Part shown: piece after piece, positions 1 to 8,725 of the stretch
How the letters are laid out: each line of letters begins with the position of its first letter
Position numbering within the stretch: the stretch's first letter is position 1
Origin: Akkermansia muciniphila
GTDB lineage: Bacteria; Verrucomicrobiota; Verrucomicrobiia; Verrucomicrobiales; V1-33
Assembly (NCBI GenBank): GCA_945861415.1
Contig: CAMAUV010000024.1
Location: forward strand, 1-64,000
DNA length: 64,000 nt
Direction: 5' to 3'
Made by a program: the position numbers and the translations under genes
Notes under the pieces: generated by a model
What the model saw: the letters and a program-made list of their open reading frames with translations, nothing else
Databases searched by the model: none
What the model was told of the DNA's origin: nothing

Positions 1-1140
1 CTGCGAGGACTGGAAAAGCACAAGGCGAACATGTGCATTCTCCAGGGCTTGTCCTGCATGATGAGCGAGAACGGCCACTTCTCCTACTCGTCCATTATGG
101 GTGCCTACAAATCCAATCGCGACACGCTCAGCGGCATTAAACGCGCCACGATCGATTTCGAATTGGCCAAACTCTTTCCCTCGCCCTTCGGCCACATTGA
201 ACTGTCTCTGACCGGCAACTACTCGACCTACCGCACCGGCATCGTCTCCGGCTACTCCGCCTCCGGACCCCACCAGCGGAACTATTGCTACGCCGACCCG
301 ATGACCGCCTATAACGAACTGTTCCGCGCCGTCACGAATCCCAGCGTGGTTCACTCCGATAATGCCATGTTCAAATTCCTGGAACGCGAGGAAACATTCA
401 AGGCGAGCGTTCAGCAGGGCTATGAGAAGCTTAAACTCAGCAACCACATCAACTCCATCGAAGCCATTCAGGCACGGAATCTGAAATTATCCAAGATGAC
501 CGGTTCCATCGCAAAACACCTGCCGAAGATCGACAAAGTCCACGAGAACGGTGGACTGACCGCCACTACACCGCAAAAGGAGGAGGCCATGACAGAAATC
601 CTGATCGCCGCCCTGATCACCGGGCTGACGAATGTGGTGACCTACACGATTGATGATTTGGGCACTCCTATGCGGGGGCTGCCCGGAACCGAGGGCGACA
701 ACGTCAATATCCACGCCCTCGGGCACAACGGCAGTTTCAGTGGTGTCCCGGCCGATAAAATCCGGGAAAATATCCGCATCATGCAAATGAAGCAGGTGAC
801 CCGCATCGTCGAACGCCTGAAGGCCGAACCCGAGGGCAAAGGCACGATGTTTGACAATACCATGATCATGGATTTCCCCGAAGGCGGCGAAACACATCAC
901 GGCCTCGGCACCGAAGCGCCCTTCGTCATCCTGGCGGGGGATAAGTGCAATCTCGACCTGGCCGGCCGCTACATCCGCCTGCCTTACCATGCCACCGAAG
1001 GCCACAAGACCATCGGCAACTGGTACACCACCCTGCTCAACGCCCACGGTAATCCGATCAAACACTACGGCGACTTCGACCTCACGATGTCCCGACTGAA
1101 GCTGGATCAGGCCGGTGCCATCAAGCAGTTCATGGCATAA
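1..1140 (+). CDS. DUF1552 family protein, 5' truncated by window edge
   Basis: The reading frame is open from base 1, so the first in-frame ATG (31) is probably internal and the N-terminus, including any Tat-type signal, lies outside the window. The visible ~380 residues resemble the C-terminal two thirds of DUF1552 (HXXSHH-type) exported proteins of Planctomycetes and Verrucomicrobia. A HALGHN stretch sits where the family has HxxSHH, so the His spacing is kept but Ser is Gly. A late DNTMIMDFPEGG-type strand followed by HHG is also family-like. The function of DUF1552 is unknown; members usually neighbour DUF1592/PSCyt cytochromes, as the related gene at 2346 does. It is a diverged paralogue of that gene. 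The ORF ends TAA 75 bases before the next start. Confidence 0.8.
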   Translation: MRGLEKHKANMCILQGLSCMMSENGHFSYSSIMGAYKSNRDTLSGIKRATIDFELAKLFPSPFGHIELSLTGNYSTYRTGIVSGYSASGPHQRNYCYADPMTAYNELFRAVTNPSVVHSDNAMFKFLEREETFKASVQQGYEKLKLSNHINSIEAIQARNLKLSKMTGSIAKHLPKIDKVHENGGLTATTPQKEEAMTEILIAALITGLTNVVTYTIDDLGTPMRGLPGTEGDNVNIHALGHNGSFSGVPADKIRENIRIMQMKQVTRIVERLKAEPEGKGTMFDNTMIMDFPEGGETHHGLGTEAPFVILAGDKCNLDLAGRYIRLPYHATEGHKTIGNWYTTLLNAHGNPIKHYGDFDLTMSRLKLDQAGAIKQFMA

Positions 1141-1215
1141 GTCGAAGGGAGATCGCGAAGGGTTTCATCACCATGAGCCAACGCATTCCCCAAAAATCTG
1201 TATGCCAACGAATCA

Positions 1216-2175
1216 ATGGTAATGAAACCAACTGCAATCCTAACCGCAGCGCTGCTGTGCGTCCTTTCGCCGATCTCCTTCGCCAAGCCGATCAAGGTCT
1301 TCATCCTCGCCGGGCAGTCCAACATGGAAGGCCAAGGCTCGGTGGATCATGAAGGCGATCGCAAGGATGGTAAGGGCAATCTGGTCTGGTCGATGGAACA
1401 CTCGAAGAGTGCCGACAAGATGAAGAAGCTCAAGAATGACAAAGGAGAATGGGTCGTCCGGGACGATGTGCAGATCTCATACAAGGTGGGCGACAAGCTC
1501 CTGAAGGGTGGCCTCTCGGTGGGCTACACCGGCTATGCCGCAGACGGATCGAGAAGGCACATCGGACCCGAGCTTGGGTTCGGTTTTGTCCTTGGCGACT
1601 ACTTTGAGGAGCCGGTGCTTTTGATCAAGACGGCCTGGGGCGGGCACAGCCTGCACGGACATTTCCGTTCGCCAAGTTCCGGCAAGCCGGCCTATGATAC
1701 CGGCACCTGGCCAAAACCGGAGGATATTGGGCAGTCTTATCGCCAAATGGTGAAAGAAGTCCGCGCCGCCTTGGCGGATCTCGGGGATCAGAAATATGAA
1801 ATCGCGGGTTTTTACTGGCAGCAGGGCTACAACGACATGGTCACCCCACAGGCGATACCCGAGTATGCGCAGCTTCTCGTCAATCTGGTCAGCGATCTCC
1901 GCAAGGAATTCAATGTGCCAAACATGCCGGTGGTGGTCGGCGAGCTTGGCAATGGTGGACCGGTGACCGAGGGCGCGATGTTTGAATTCAGAAAGGCGCA
2001 GGAAGAGGGGACCAAGCGGATCAAAAATGCTGTATTCGTCAAGACTACCGATTTTGACCGGCCGCCAGAACTCTCGCCCTGTCCCGGGCATGGACATCAC
2101 TGGTATGCCAATGCGGAGAGTTATTTTCTGATCGGCGAAGCGTGCGGCGAGGGTATGAAGAGCCTTTTGAAGTAA
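1216..2175 (+). CDS. Secreted sialate-O-acetylesterase-like (SASA, SGNH) carbohydrate esterase
   Basis: 319 residues with a signal peptide (about residues 1-23, ending SFA-K). The SASA/SGNH fold is shown by block I GQSNM (Ser35 the expected nucleophile), a WQQGYND segment near residue 200 and a GHHWYAN segment near residue 295 supplying the catalytic His. SASA enzymes remove acetyl groups from sialic acids or from plant and algal polysaccharides such as xylan. The length fits a single-domain acetylxylan-esterase-like member. ATG 1216 or ATG 1222 could be the start; both precede the same signal peptide and neither has a strong Shine-Dalgarno. It lies between two DUF1552 genes. Substrate unknown. 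Confidence 0.85.
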   Translation: MVMKPTAILTAALLCVLSPISFAKPIKVFILAGQSNMEGQGSVDHEGDRKDGKGNLVWSMEHSKSADKMKKLKNDKGEWVVRDDVQISYKVGDKLLKGGLSVGYTGYAADGSRRHIGPELGFGFVLGDYFEEPVLLIKTAWGGHSLHGHFRSPSSGKPAYDTGTWPKPEDIGQSYRQMVKEVRAALADLGDQKYEIAGFYWQQGYNDMVTPQAIPEYAQLLVNLVSDLRKEFNVPNMPVVVGELGNGGPVTEGAMFEFRKAQEEGTKRIKNAVFVKTTDFDRPPELSPCPGHGHHWYANAESYFLIGEACGEGMKSLLK

Positions 2176-2199
2176 CCCTTTTCCGTTAGCACCTGCATG

Positions 2200-2349
2200 A
2201 TGAAGACATCGATCAAAACCATCGGCCTGCTGGTCATTCCGCTACGACCTCCGCCTAGATTACCCTTGCCTGCATTGCAGTCTTTCTCTAGATTGATGCA
2301 CAGACGATTCGGAGCCTGCACACCGGACGCAATGACTACCACACGATGA
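2200..2349 (+). pseudogene. Vestigial leader copy of the PDZ/HEAT gene start at 6214
   Basis: A 49-codon ORF whose first ten codons (MKTSIKTIGL) match the first codons of the gene at 6214 (MKSSIKTIGL). Identity extends upstream through TTAGCACCT and includes an uninterrupted run of over 20 bases beginning at the CATCGATC motif. After about 40 bases the similarity stops and the remaining codons (proline- and arginine-rich) look non-coding. Its TGA overlaps the ATG of the DUF1552 gene at 2346 as ATGA, so it could still act as a short upstream coupling ORF. The simplest reading is a recombination or duplication scar that carried only the 5' end of the downstream gene. Confidence 0.55.
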
Positions 2350-3674
2350 TTACTCGCAGAAAAATGCTCCAAAAAGTGGCGACGGGGACCGGTGCGGTGC
2401 TCGGCACCAGCTTGTTTCCAGACCTTGGCCTCGCTGCGGACAAATCCATCATCCAGGCGGCGGGCAGTCCGCAACGTGTCATTTTCTTTCTACAAAACCA
2501 CGGCTTTGACCCTCTGACCTGCATCCCCAAGGATCTCAAGGAAAGCTGTGCTCTCGACGGCTTGACACTTGCAGAGCCGATGCAGGCTTTGGAGCCTTAC
2601 AAGAACAGGATGCATATCATCACGGGTTTGCATGGCCGGCATACGAACCCGGGGCACAGCGCGTATTTCGGGGCTCTGGGTGCTTTTCGTGGTGGAACGG
2701 GTGTGCCTCCGTCTGCCGCGACCATTGATTACGTGCTCAGCCAATCGCTTCCGCAGACGATTCTCCCGCCACTGTGCATTGGCATGGAGTCCTTGGATAG
2801 CATGAGGGCGCGTCCGACCCTCGCCACACTTTCCGCGTCGGGGCCGAATCAGCCGCTCTTCATGCATTGCGACCCTAACATGCTTTACCAGATGCTTTTT
2901 GGCAGCATCGCCGAGGGTGCTATTAAGCAGCACTACGAGGCTCGTTCCAATGTGATGCTGGAGGTGGAGCGTGCGGCCCAACTCAAAACCAGGGGATTAC
3001 CCGTGAGCGATGGCGAACGCTATGGGAGGTATGTCAGCGGATTTCAGGAACTGAACGGCTTGAGCGAAAAACTATCCCGGATTTCTGACCGGCTGAAGAA
3101 ATTCGCCCCGAAGCTTGATCACCGCTACACGACTCCGAAGTTCGAGACCGACTGGCATGATGCCCTGTTGGAAATCGGGATCTCGGCTCTTCAGGCCAAC
3201 CTCACCAATGTCCTGACAATCGCCTCGGGATGCGGTGAGTATTTCGGCTCCTGGAAAGGTCTGGGCATCAATGAAACCGGCCACGGGCTGGGTCACGTCG
3301 ATCAACCCGGCAATGTGATCTGGACAAAGATTCGCCAGTATAACTGTGAGATGCTGGTCAAGCTCATGAAAGCTCTGGAGGCCACTCCCGAAGGCTCAGG
3401 CTCCATGATGGATAACACCTTGATCGTCTATTCGAGCAACAATGCGGAGAAGCAGCATTCCGAAGGCGCGACCTGGCCTTTTGTGCTGCTCGGTAACGCC
3501 GGCGGACGCTTTAAGACCGGTCAATACACCCACATCAAAGAGCGTCCGATTAACGATCTCTACGCCACCTTCCTTCACGGAGTTGGCGCGCCGGTGGACC
3601 ACTTCAACATGGACAAGAACATGGCCAGCCTCCATCACAGCAAGGTTGGCCCCATCGAAGAACTTCTGACCTGA
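2346..3674 (+). CDS. DUF1552 family exported protein
   Basis: 442 residues. The N-terminus MITRRKMLQK followed by a hydrophobic stretch and LAADKS resembles a twin-arginine-type signal (second position after RR is K), usual for DUF1552 and DUF1501 proteins. DUF1552 hallmarks are an early FFLQNHGFDP segment, an LHGRHTNPGHS segment around residue 100, a central PSAATIDYVLSQ segment and a C-terminal TGHGLGHVD in place of HxxSHH. Length matches the family (about 430-480). It is followed after one base by a DUF1592/DUF1588/DUF1585 cytochrome, the most common DUF1552 neighbour, implying a joint periplasmic function that remains undefined. The start is fixed by the signal and by the ATGA overlap with the short leader ORF. 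Confidence 0.88.
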   Translation: MITRRKMLQKVATGTGAVLGTSLFPDLGLAADKSIIQAAGSPQRVIFFLQNHGFDPLTCIPKDLKESCALDGLTLAEPMQALEPYKNRMHIITGLHGRHTNPGHSAYFGALGAFRGGTGVPPSAATIDYVLSQSLPQTILPPLCIGMESLDSMRARPTLATLSASGPNQPLFMHCDPNMLYQMLFGSIAEGAIKQHYEARSNVMLEVERAAQLKTRGLPVSDGERYGRYVSGFQELNGLSEKLSRISDRLKKFAPKLDHRYTTPKFETDWHDALLEIGISALQANLTNVLTIASGCGEYFGSWKGLGINETGHGLGHVDQPGNVIWTKIRQYNCEMLVKLMKALEATPEGSGSMMDNTLIVYSSNNAEKQHSEGATWPFVLLGNAGGRFKTGQYTHIKERPINDLYATFLHGVGAPVDHFNMDKNMASLHHSKVGPIEELLT

Positions 3675-3675
3675 G

Positions 3676-6108
3676 ATGAGCATTTGCCGGTTGATAGGCT
3701 GCGCGCTTGCGTGGGCATTGCTGCTCTCCGGATTTCGCGCTGCGAGTCAGGCGCAGGCAGCCGACGAGGGTTCAGATGCCTTCAAGAATAAGGTGCGGCC
3801 TTTTCTCGAAAACTACTGCTTTGATTGCCATGACGATGAGACCCAGAAGGGGAATGTTTCCCTGCAAAGTCTGACTGATGTCACGGCGGATAATGCCAGC
3901 ATGTGGAAACGCATCTGGGAACAGGTGGCCCTGAAGGAAATGCCGCCGAGGAAAAAGTCCAACCAGCCCCAATTGACCGAGCGTCTGGAACTCTCCAATT
4001 GGATTACAGATGGACTGACCAAGGCCATGAAGGACAAGGGCGGGTTCAGCGAGCACATGCGGCCGGGCAAGGGCAACCATCTGGATCACGATCTCCTTTT
4101 TGGCACCAGGCTGGAGAACCTTGAGCCCGCATCCACACCCGCGCGCATCTGGCGCATCCATCCTCAAGAACAACTCGTCCGTCTCAATGATCTCATTTGC
4201 CTCAAACGCAAATACAACCCCGAGCGTCCCGGCCTGTGGACGCACGGCGATCACATCCCCTCAAACCTGGAAGGAGAGACCAAGGTCTATTTCGGTTTGG
4301 ATAGCTACCTGGGGAGCTTCAATGATGCCTATAACTTTGGCGTCAGCGGTTTTCAATCCAGCCTGTCCATGATCCGGGATCCTGGCTTGCGGAATTACCC
4401 ATTCCTTTACTCCATCAACAGCTCCGAGTCGCTCCAGCTTGCCGGCATCGCGGAAAAGATTTTGCGCTTCATGGCCAACGGCCCGGCTGCAGAGCCCTAC
4501 CAGTTTGCCGATGATATCGAAAAAGTCCCCGGTGAATATCGGAACCTGAATGTCATCTTCTACAAAAATGGAATCTACCGCCCGCTGACGCCCGTGTATG
4601 AGTTGATGAAAACCCCCGGCGTCAGCGATGACCGATTGAAAGAAGTCATCCGCTTCCTCTTTGAATCCCTCACGCTGCGCCCGCCGAGTGAAAACGAGAC
4701 CGCCCTCTACTTGGAAATCGCGAATAAGTCCATCACCGCACTCGGCAAAGAAGAGGGCGTCTTCCTCGGGTTGGTCCCCATCTTTCTCGACCGCGACGCC
4801 CTCTTTCGCCCCGAGCTTTGCGAAGGTGGAAATCCCGACCCGCATGGTCGCGTGATGTTACAGGGCGACGAGCTCGCCCTCGCCATCAACGCCGCCTTTT
4901 CCTACATCCGCCCGGAGACAGACAACTTGAGATCTGCGCTGGCCGAGGGGAAACTGAAGACCCGCGAGGACGTCAAACGTGAAGTCACACGTATCCTGAA
5001 TGACGAGAGCATCCGGAAACCCCGCATCCTGCAATTCTTCAGGGATTATTTTGACTATGAACGCGCCGCCACGATCTGCAAGACGAGACAGTCCATTGAG
5101 GGAGAGGGAGCGCATTACGAGTCGCACCCCGCAGTGATGAACAGCATGATCGCCAATACCGACGGCCTGATCGAATTGATTCTGCGGGAGGATAAGAATG
5201 TTCTCAAGGAATTGCTGACGACCGACCGCGTTATCTACCAGCCCTACACGTCCGTGCGGCTACAACGTGGCATGACTACCGATATTGCTTACTTCATCAA
5301 CCGGGGGAAACCGTTCGTTCCGATACTGACTTACAATGCAGCTTTGGTTAAGAAAGGAGAGGAAGAAAAAGAGGAGCATGCAGTTCGTAATGGGAACCAG
5401 CTTAATCACATTTTGCCGAATCCCGCCCAGCCGGTTTACGTGCGTCAGTCACAATTCGACAACGGCATTTTCCCGCCCGCCAAAGATGCTCTGAAGGCTA
5501 TGACCACCGTCAACACCAGCGAGCGCCTCGGCATACTCACCCACCCTGTGTGGCTCGTGGCGCACTCGGATGCCATGGACAACCATGCCATCTCCCGCGG
5601 ACGCTGGGTTCGCGAACGTCTCCTCGGTGATGCTGTGCCCGACATCCCCATCACGGTGGACGCTAGGTTGCCCGATGAGCCCCATTCAACTCTCCGACAC
5701 CGCATGCGCGTCACCCGCGAAACGGATTGCTGGCGCTGCCATCAAAAGATGGACCCTCTTGGCCTGCCTTTTGAAATGTATAATCATCTGGGAATGCTCC
5801 GAGACCAGGAGCAAGGCAAACCGGCAGACACCACCGGTGAAATCATCCTCAGCGGCGACCCCTCCCTGGACGGCCCCGTAAAAGACCCCTTGGAAATGAT
5901 CCAAAAACTCGCCGCCAGCGAACGCGTGAAACAAGTCTTCGTCCGCCACGCCTTCCGGTTTTGGATGGGCCGCAACGAAACCATCAACGACGCCCCCATT
6001 CTTCAGGCCGCCTACCGCGCTTATCGCGACAACAACGGCAGCATGAAAGCTCTTCTCACATCCATCCTCACCTCCGACGCTTTTCTCTATCGCAAAGTCA
6101 GCAAGTAG
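3676..6108 (+). CDS. Planctomycete-type c-type cytochrome protein (PSCyt1-DUF1592-DUF1588-DUF1585)
   Basis: 810 residues with a signal peptide ending around QAQA-AD (residue 29). Residues 35-115 form the PSCyt1 domain with haem motif CFDCH at 48-52. The middle resembles DUF1592 (about 380-540). Residues about 600-720 are DUF1588, with a second haem motif CWRCH at 685-689 followed by MDPLGLPFE. The tail (VRHAFRFWMGR, then SMKALLTSILTSDAFLYR) is DUF1585. These are predicted extracytoplasmic dihaem proteins of unknown reaction. The ATG lies one base after the stop of the upstream DUF1552 gene, so the pair is co-transcribed and likely coupled. The pre-domain DUF1587 is diverged: an RLNDLI remnant is followed by an insert of about 170 residues. 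Confidence 0.9.
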   Translation: MSICRLIGCALAWALLLSGFRAASQAQAADEGSDAFKNKVRPFLENYCFDCHDDETQKGNVSLQSLTDVTADNASMWKRIWEQVALKEMPPRKKSNQPQLTERLELSNWITDGLTKAMKDKGGFSEHMRPGKGNHLDHDLLFGTRLENLEPASTPARIWRIHPQEQLVRLNDLICLKRKYNPERPGLWTHGDHIPSNLEGETKVYFGLDSYLGSFNDAYNFGVSGFQSSLSMIRDPGLRNYPFLYSINSSESLQLAGIAEKILRFMANGPAAEPYQFADDIEKVPGEYRNLNVIFYKNGIYRPLTPVYELMKTPGVSDDRLKEVIRFLFESLTLRPPSENETALYLEIANKSITALGKEEGVFLGLVPIFLDRDALFRPELCEGGNPDPHGRVMLQGDELALAINAAFSYIRPETDNLRSALAEGKLKTREDVKREVTRILNDESIRKPRILQFFRDYFDYERAATICKTRQSIEGEGAHYESHPAVMNSMIANTDGLIELILREDKNVLKELLTTDRVIYQPYTSVRLQRGMTTDIAYFINRGKPFVPILTYNAALVKKGEEEKEEHAVRNGNQLNHILPNPAQPVYVRQSQFDNGIFPPAKDALKAMTTVNTSERLGILTHPVWLVAHSDAMDNHAISRGRWVRERLLGDAVPDIPITVDARLPDEPHSTLRHRMRVTRETDCWRCHQKMDPLGLPFEMYNHLGMLRDQEQGKPADTTGEIILSGDPSLDGPVKDPLEMIQKLAASERVKQVFVRHAFRFWMGRNETINDAPILQAAYRAYRDNNGSMKALLTSILTSDAFLYRKVSK

Positions 6109-6213
6109 CCTCCCCGGCGGAACTCTCGCCTAATCCCACACACTGCCATCACTAGTTCGGCAAGGCGGAGTAATCCTTTTCCAAACAATTCTTTTCTATT
6201 TAGCACCTACCTC

Positions 6214-8718
6214 ATGAAGTCATCGATCAAAACCATCGGCCTCGTGGCCGCACTCGCGATGGGCCTCACCAGCCCGCTATTCTCTCAAGCGCCCGACCTC
6301 ACCAGGGACACAAAATCGGTCGACCGCAAAGAGACCTACAATCTGGGTGCGACTGGCCTGCGAGGCTGGATCTACACCAAGGCGGCGAACAATCTCGATG
6401 CCGCACAGGGCCGCTCCACGCTGGCCAGCCGCCAGATACTGGTCACCCATGTGGGCGCCGCATCACCTGCCGACGGCGTCGTGATGGTGGACGATGTAAT
6501 TCTCGGTGTGGATGACAAGCCCTTCGGCGACGATGCCCGTAAGGCTATCGCAGTCGCCATTCAGGAAGCGGAAACGAAGGCCCGGGACGGGGTGCTCAAG
6601 CTCAAGGTTTGGCGTGCTGGGCAAACGCGGGATCTCGCATTGAAGCTCGCCGTGCTGGGCACCTACAGCGACACGGCGCCATGGAACTGCGATAAATCGA
6701 AACGCATTCTCGATGGTGCCATCAAGGTGCTGGAAAAAGAAACGATGGAGGCCAACTGGGCCGGACCCATCCAAGGGCTGGCCCTGCTGGCCACGGGCAA
6801 GCCAGAGTATTTGCCAAAACTGCGCGAGTTCGCCCACGGCCTCGCCAGGGAGAATCCCGATCCTGACAAGAAACCCGCCGGGCCCAACTGGGGCGAGACG
6901 TGGCAGACGAGCTATCGCCTGCTGTTTCTCTGCGAGTATTTCATGGTCAGCCGCGACCAGGAGGTGCTGCCCTCGATCGAAAAAAGCGCCCTCCAACTGG
7001 CCCGAGGCCAGAGCATGTATGGAACCTTCGGCCATGGCTTCGCCGCACTTACCAGGGACGGCAAATTCAACGGCTCCGTGCCGCCATACGGTCCCGTGAA
7101 CATGGCCGGACTGCCGGCCAATCTCGGCATCGTCCTTGCCAGGAAATGCGGCGTGAAGCACCCGGAAATAGATCGGGCCACACTCCGCGCCGCCGGGTTC
7201 TTCGGCTATTTTACTGACAAAGGTGCCATCCCCTACGGCGAGCACGAGCCGTGGCCCTATCATGAGAACAATGGCAAAAACTCCATTACCGCGGTGATGT
7301 TTGCGGCTATCGGCAACAAGCCGAAGGAGACGGAGTTCTTCGCCCGCATGGCCACGGCAGGTTTCGCCTGTCGCGAATATGGTCACACCGGGCAGGGATT
7401 CAGCTATCTGTGGAGTGCTCTCGGTGCCGCGGTCGGCGGACCGGAGACGGCGGCGGCGTTTTGGCGCAAGTCCTCGTGGCACCTTGATCTGGTCCGGCGT
7501 TCGGACGGATCGTTCACCTATGACGGTGGCGAACAATACGGAGCCGGACAGACGCATGACAATACCTACTTTGGAGACAGCAGTTACAACGGGCTGAGTC
7601 CCGCCGCCACCTATGTGCTCACCTACTCGCTCCCACTGAGGAAACTCGTCATCACCGGCCGCGACGTGAATCCATCGGGTTGGCTCAACAAGAAGGATGC
7701 CGCCTCAGCCGTGGCAGCCGGCCATTTCGATCTTGATCGACGCGGCTTGTCCCCAGCGGAACTGGTCGCCGCCTTCGACAACTGGTCGCCGATCGTTCGC
7801 GGCTGGGCGGCGGAGGAACTGGCGGCGCGTGCCGAGTCCAAGTCAATGGTGGCCGAACTCATCAAACTGGCAGAGACTGGCAATCCGCATCAGATTCAGG
7901 CTGCCTGCGAGGCGCTGGGGCTCATCAAAACTCCCGAGGCACTGCCCGTCCTGGTCAAACAACTCGCCCACCCGGACCGCTGGGTGCGCTACAAGGCGGC
8001 TGCGGCTATTAAAGAGATGGGCGGCACCGCCAAGCCCGCCATCGAAAGCATCTTCAAGGCCCTCGTAGCGACGGCGGAACCCTCGTGGCCGATCCGTTGG
8101 GAAGACCCAGTGCAAATCGCGCACGGCCAGTTGGCCGCCGCCGTGTTCTCCGGCCCGCTAAGGGAGGAGCTCGACAAAGTGGACCCCAAGTTGAGGAACC
8201 AGGCCATCCGCGCGGTATCCAAGAATCCGGATGGTATGGCCCGCGCCACGCTCGAACACTGCTTCCAGAACCAGCTCAGCGAGGATGATGTCATCGAACT
8301 CGCCCCGGCCATTCTCGCGGCGGTGGAGAGCCCCAGTCCGGCGGACACCATGTTCAACAATGTGATCCGTATGGCGGGCTTGAAGGCGCTCACCAAATAT
8401 CATTTCGAAGAAGGCATCGCGGCAGCGGTCGGTCTGGCGAAAACCCAGGGCGGGCATGGCAGCGAAAGCCGCACGGGCGAGATCATGAAATTGATCACCG
8501 GCTACGGATCCGCCGCCAAATCGCAGATCCCGGCGCTGAGGCAGTTGATCGCCAGCCTCAACACCGAGGTCGAGCGCGGAGAGTTTCCTGGTGGCGAACT
8601 TAACAACCGGCGTGTCGGCGCCGTGGAGGAAGCCATCAAGGTCATCGAGGCCGCCAAGGATCATCCCCCGCTCCGCAGCACCACTTCACCGCCCCGGAAG
8701 ACGGATCCGAACAAATAG
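6214..8718 (+). CDS. Exported PDZ and HEAT-repeat protein (DUF6288-like)
   Basis: 834 residues. The signal peptide (MKSSIKTIGL... to about residue 25, LFSQA) is followed by a GWIY segment and a PDZ-like domain at about residues 70-145 (SPADGVVMVDDVILGVD). A long alpha-helical toroid-like region follows (about 150-480; NWGETWQTSY, TFGHGFAAL, SYNGLSPAATYVLTY), with HEAT-like repeats at about 525-640 and a helical tail. This is the arrangement of the verrucomicrobial DUF6288 family. The alpha-toroid suggests carbohydrate or terpenoid-type six-hairpin architecture, but no catalytic residue can be assigned. The first codons are duplicated at 2200. It precedes the DUF2341/LamG/SASA gene by seven bases, suggesting one transcript. 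Confidence 0.75.
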   Translation: MKSSIKTIGLVAALAMGLTSPLFSQAPDLTRDTKSVDRKETYNLGATGLRGWIYTKAANNLDAAQGRSTLASRQILVTHVGAASPADGVVMVDDVILGVDDKPFGDDARKAIAVAIQEAETKARDGVLKLKVWRAGQTRDLALKLAVLGTYSDTAPWNCDKSKRILDGAIKVLEKETMEANWAGPIQGLALLATGKPEYLPKLREFAHGLARENPDPDKKPAGPNWGETWQTSYRLLFLCEYFMVSRDQEVLPSIEKSALQLARGQSMYGTFGHGFAALTRDGKFNGSVPPYGPVNMAGLPANLGIVLARKCGVKHPEIDRATLRAAGFFGYFTDKGAIPYGEHEPWPYHENNGKNSITAVMFAAIGNKPKETEFFARMATAGFACREYGHTGQGFSYLWSALGAAVGGPETAAAFWRKSSWHLDLVRRSDGSFTYDGGEQYGAGQTHDNTYFGDSSYNGLSPAATYVLTYSLPLRKLVITGRDVNPSGWLNKKDAASAVAAGHFDLDRRGLSPAELVAAFDNWSPIVRGWAAEELAARAESKSMVAELIKLAETGNPHQIQAACEALGLIKTPEALPVLVKQLAHPDRWVRYKAAAAIKEMGGTAKPAIESIFKALVATAEPSWPIRWEDPVQIAHGQLAAAVFSGPLREELDKVDPKLRNQAIRAVSKNPDGMARATLEHCFQNQLSEDDVIELAPAILAAVESPSPADTMFNNVIRMAGLKALTKYHFEEGIAAAVGLAKTQGGHGSESRTGEIMKLITGYGSAAKSQIPALRQLIASLNTEVERGEFPGGELNNRRVGAVEEAIKVIEAAKDHPPLRSTTSPPRKTDPNK

Positions 8719-8725
8719 CCGCTCC

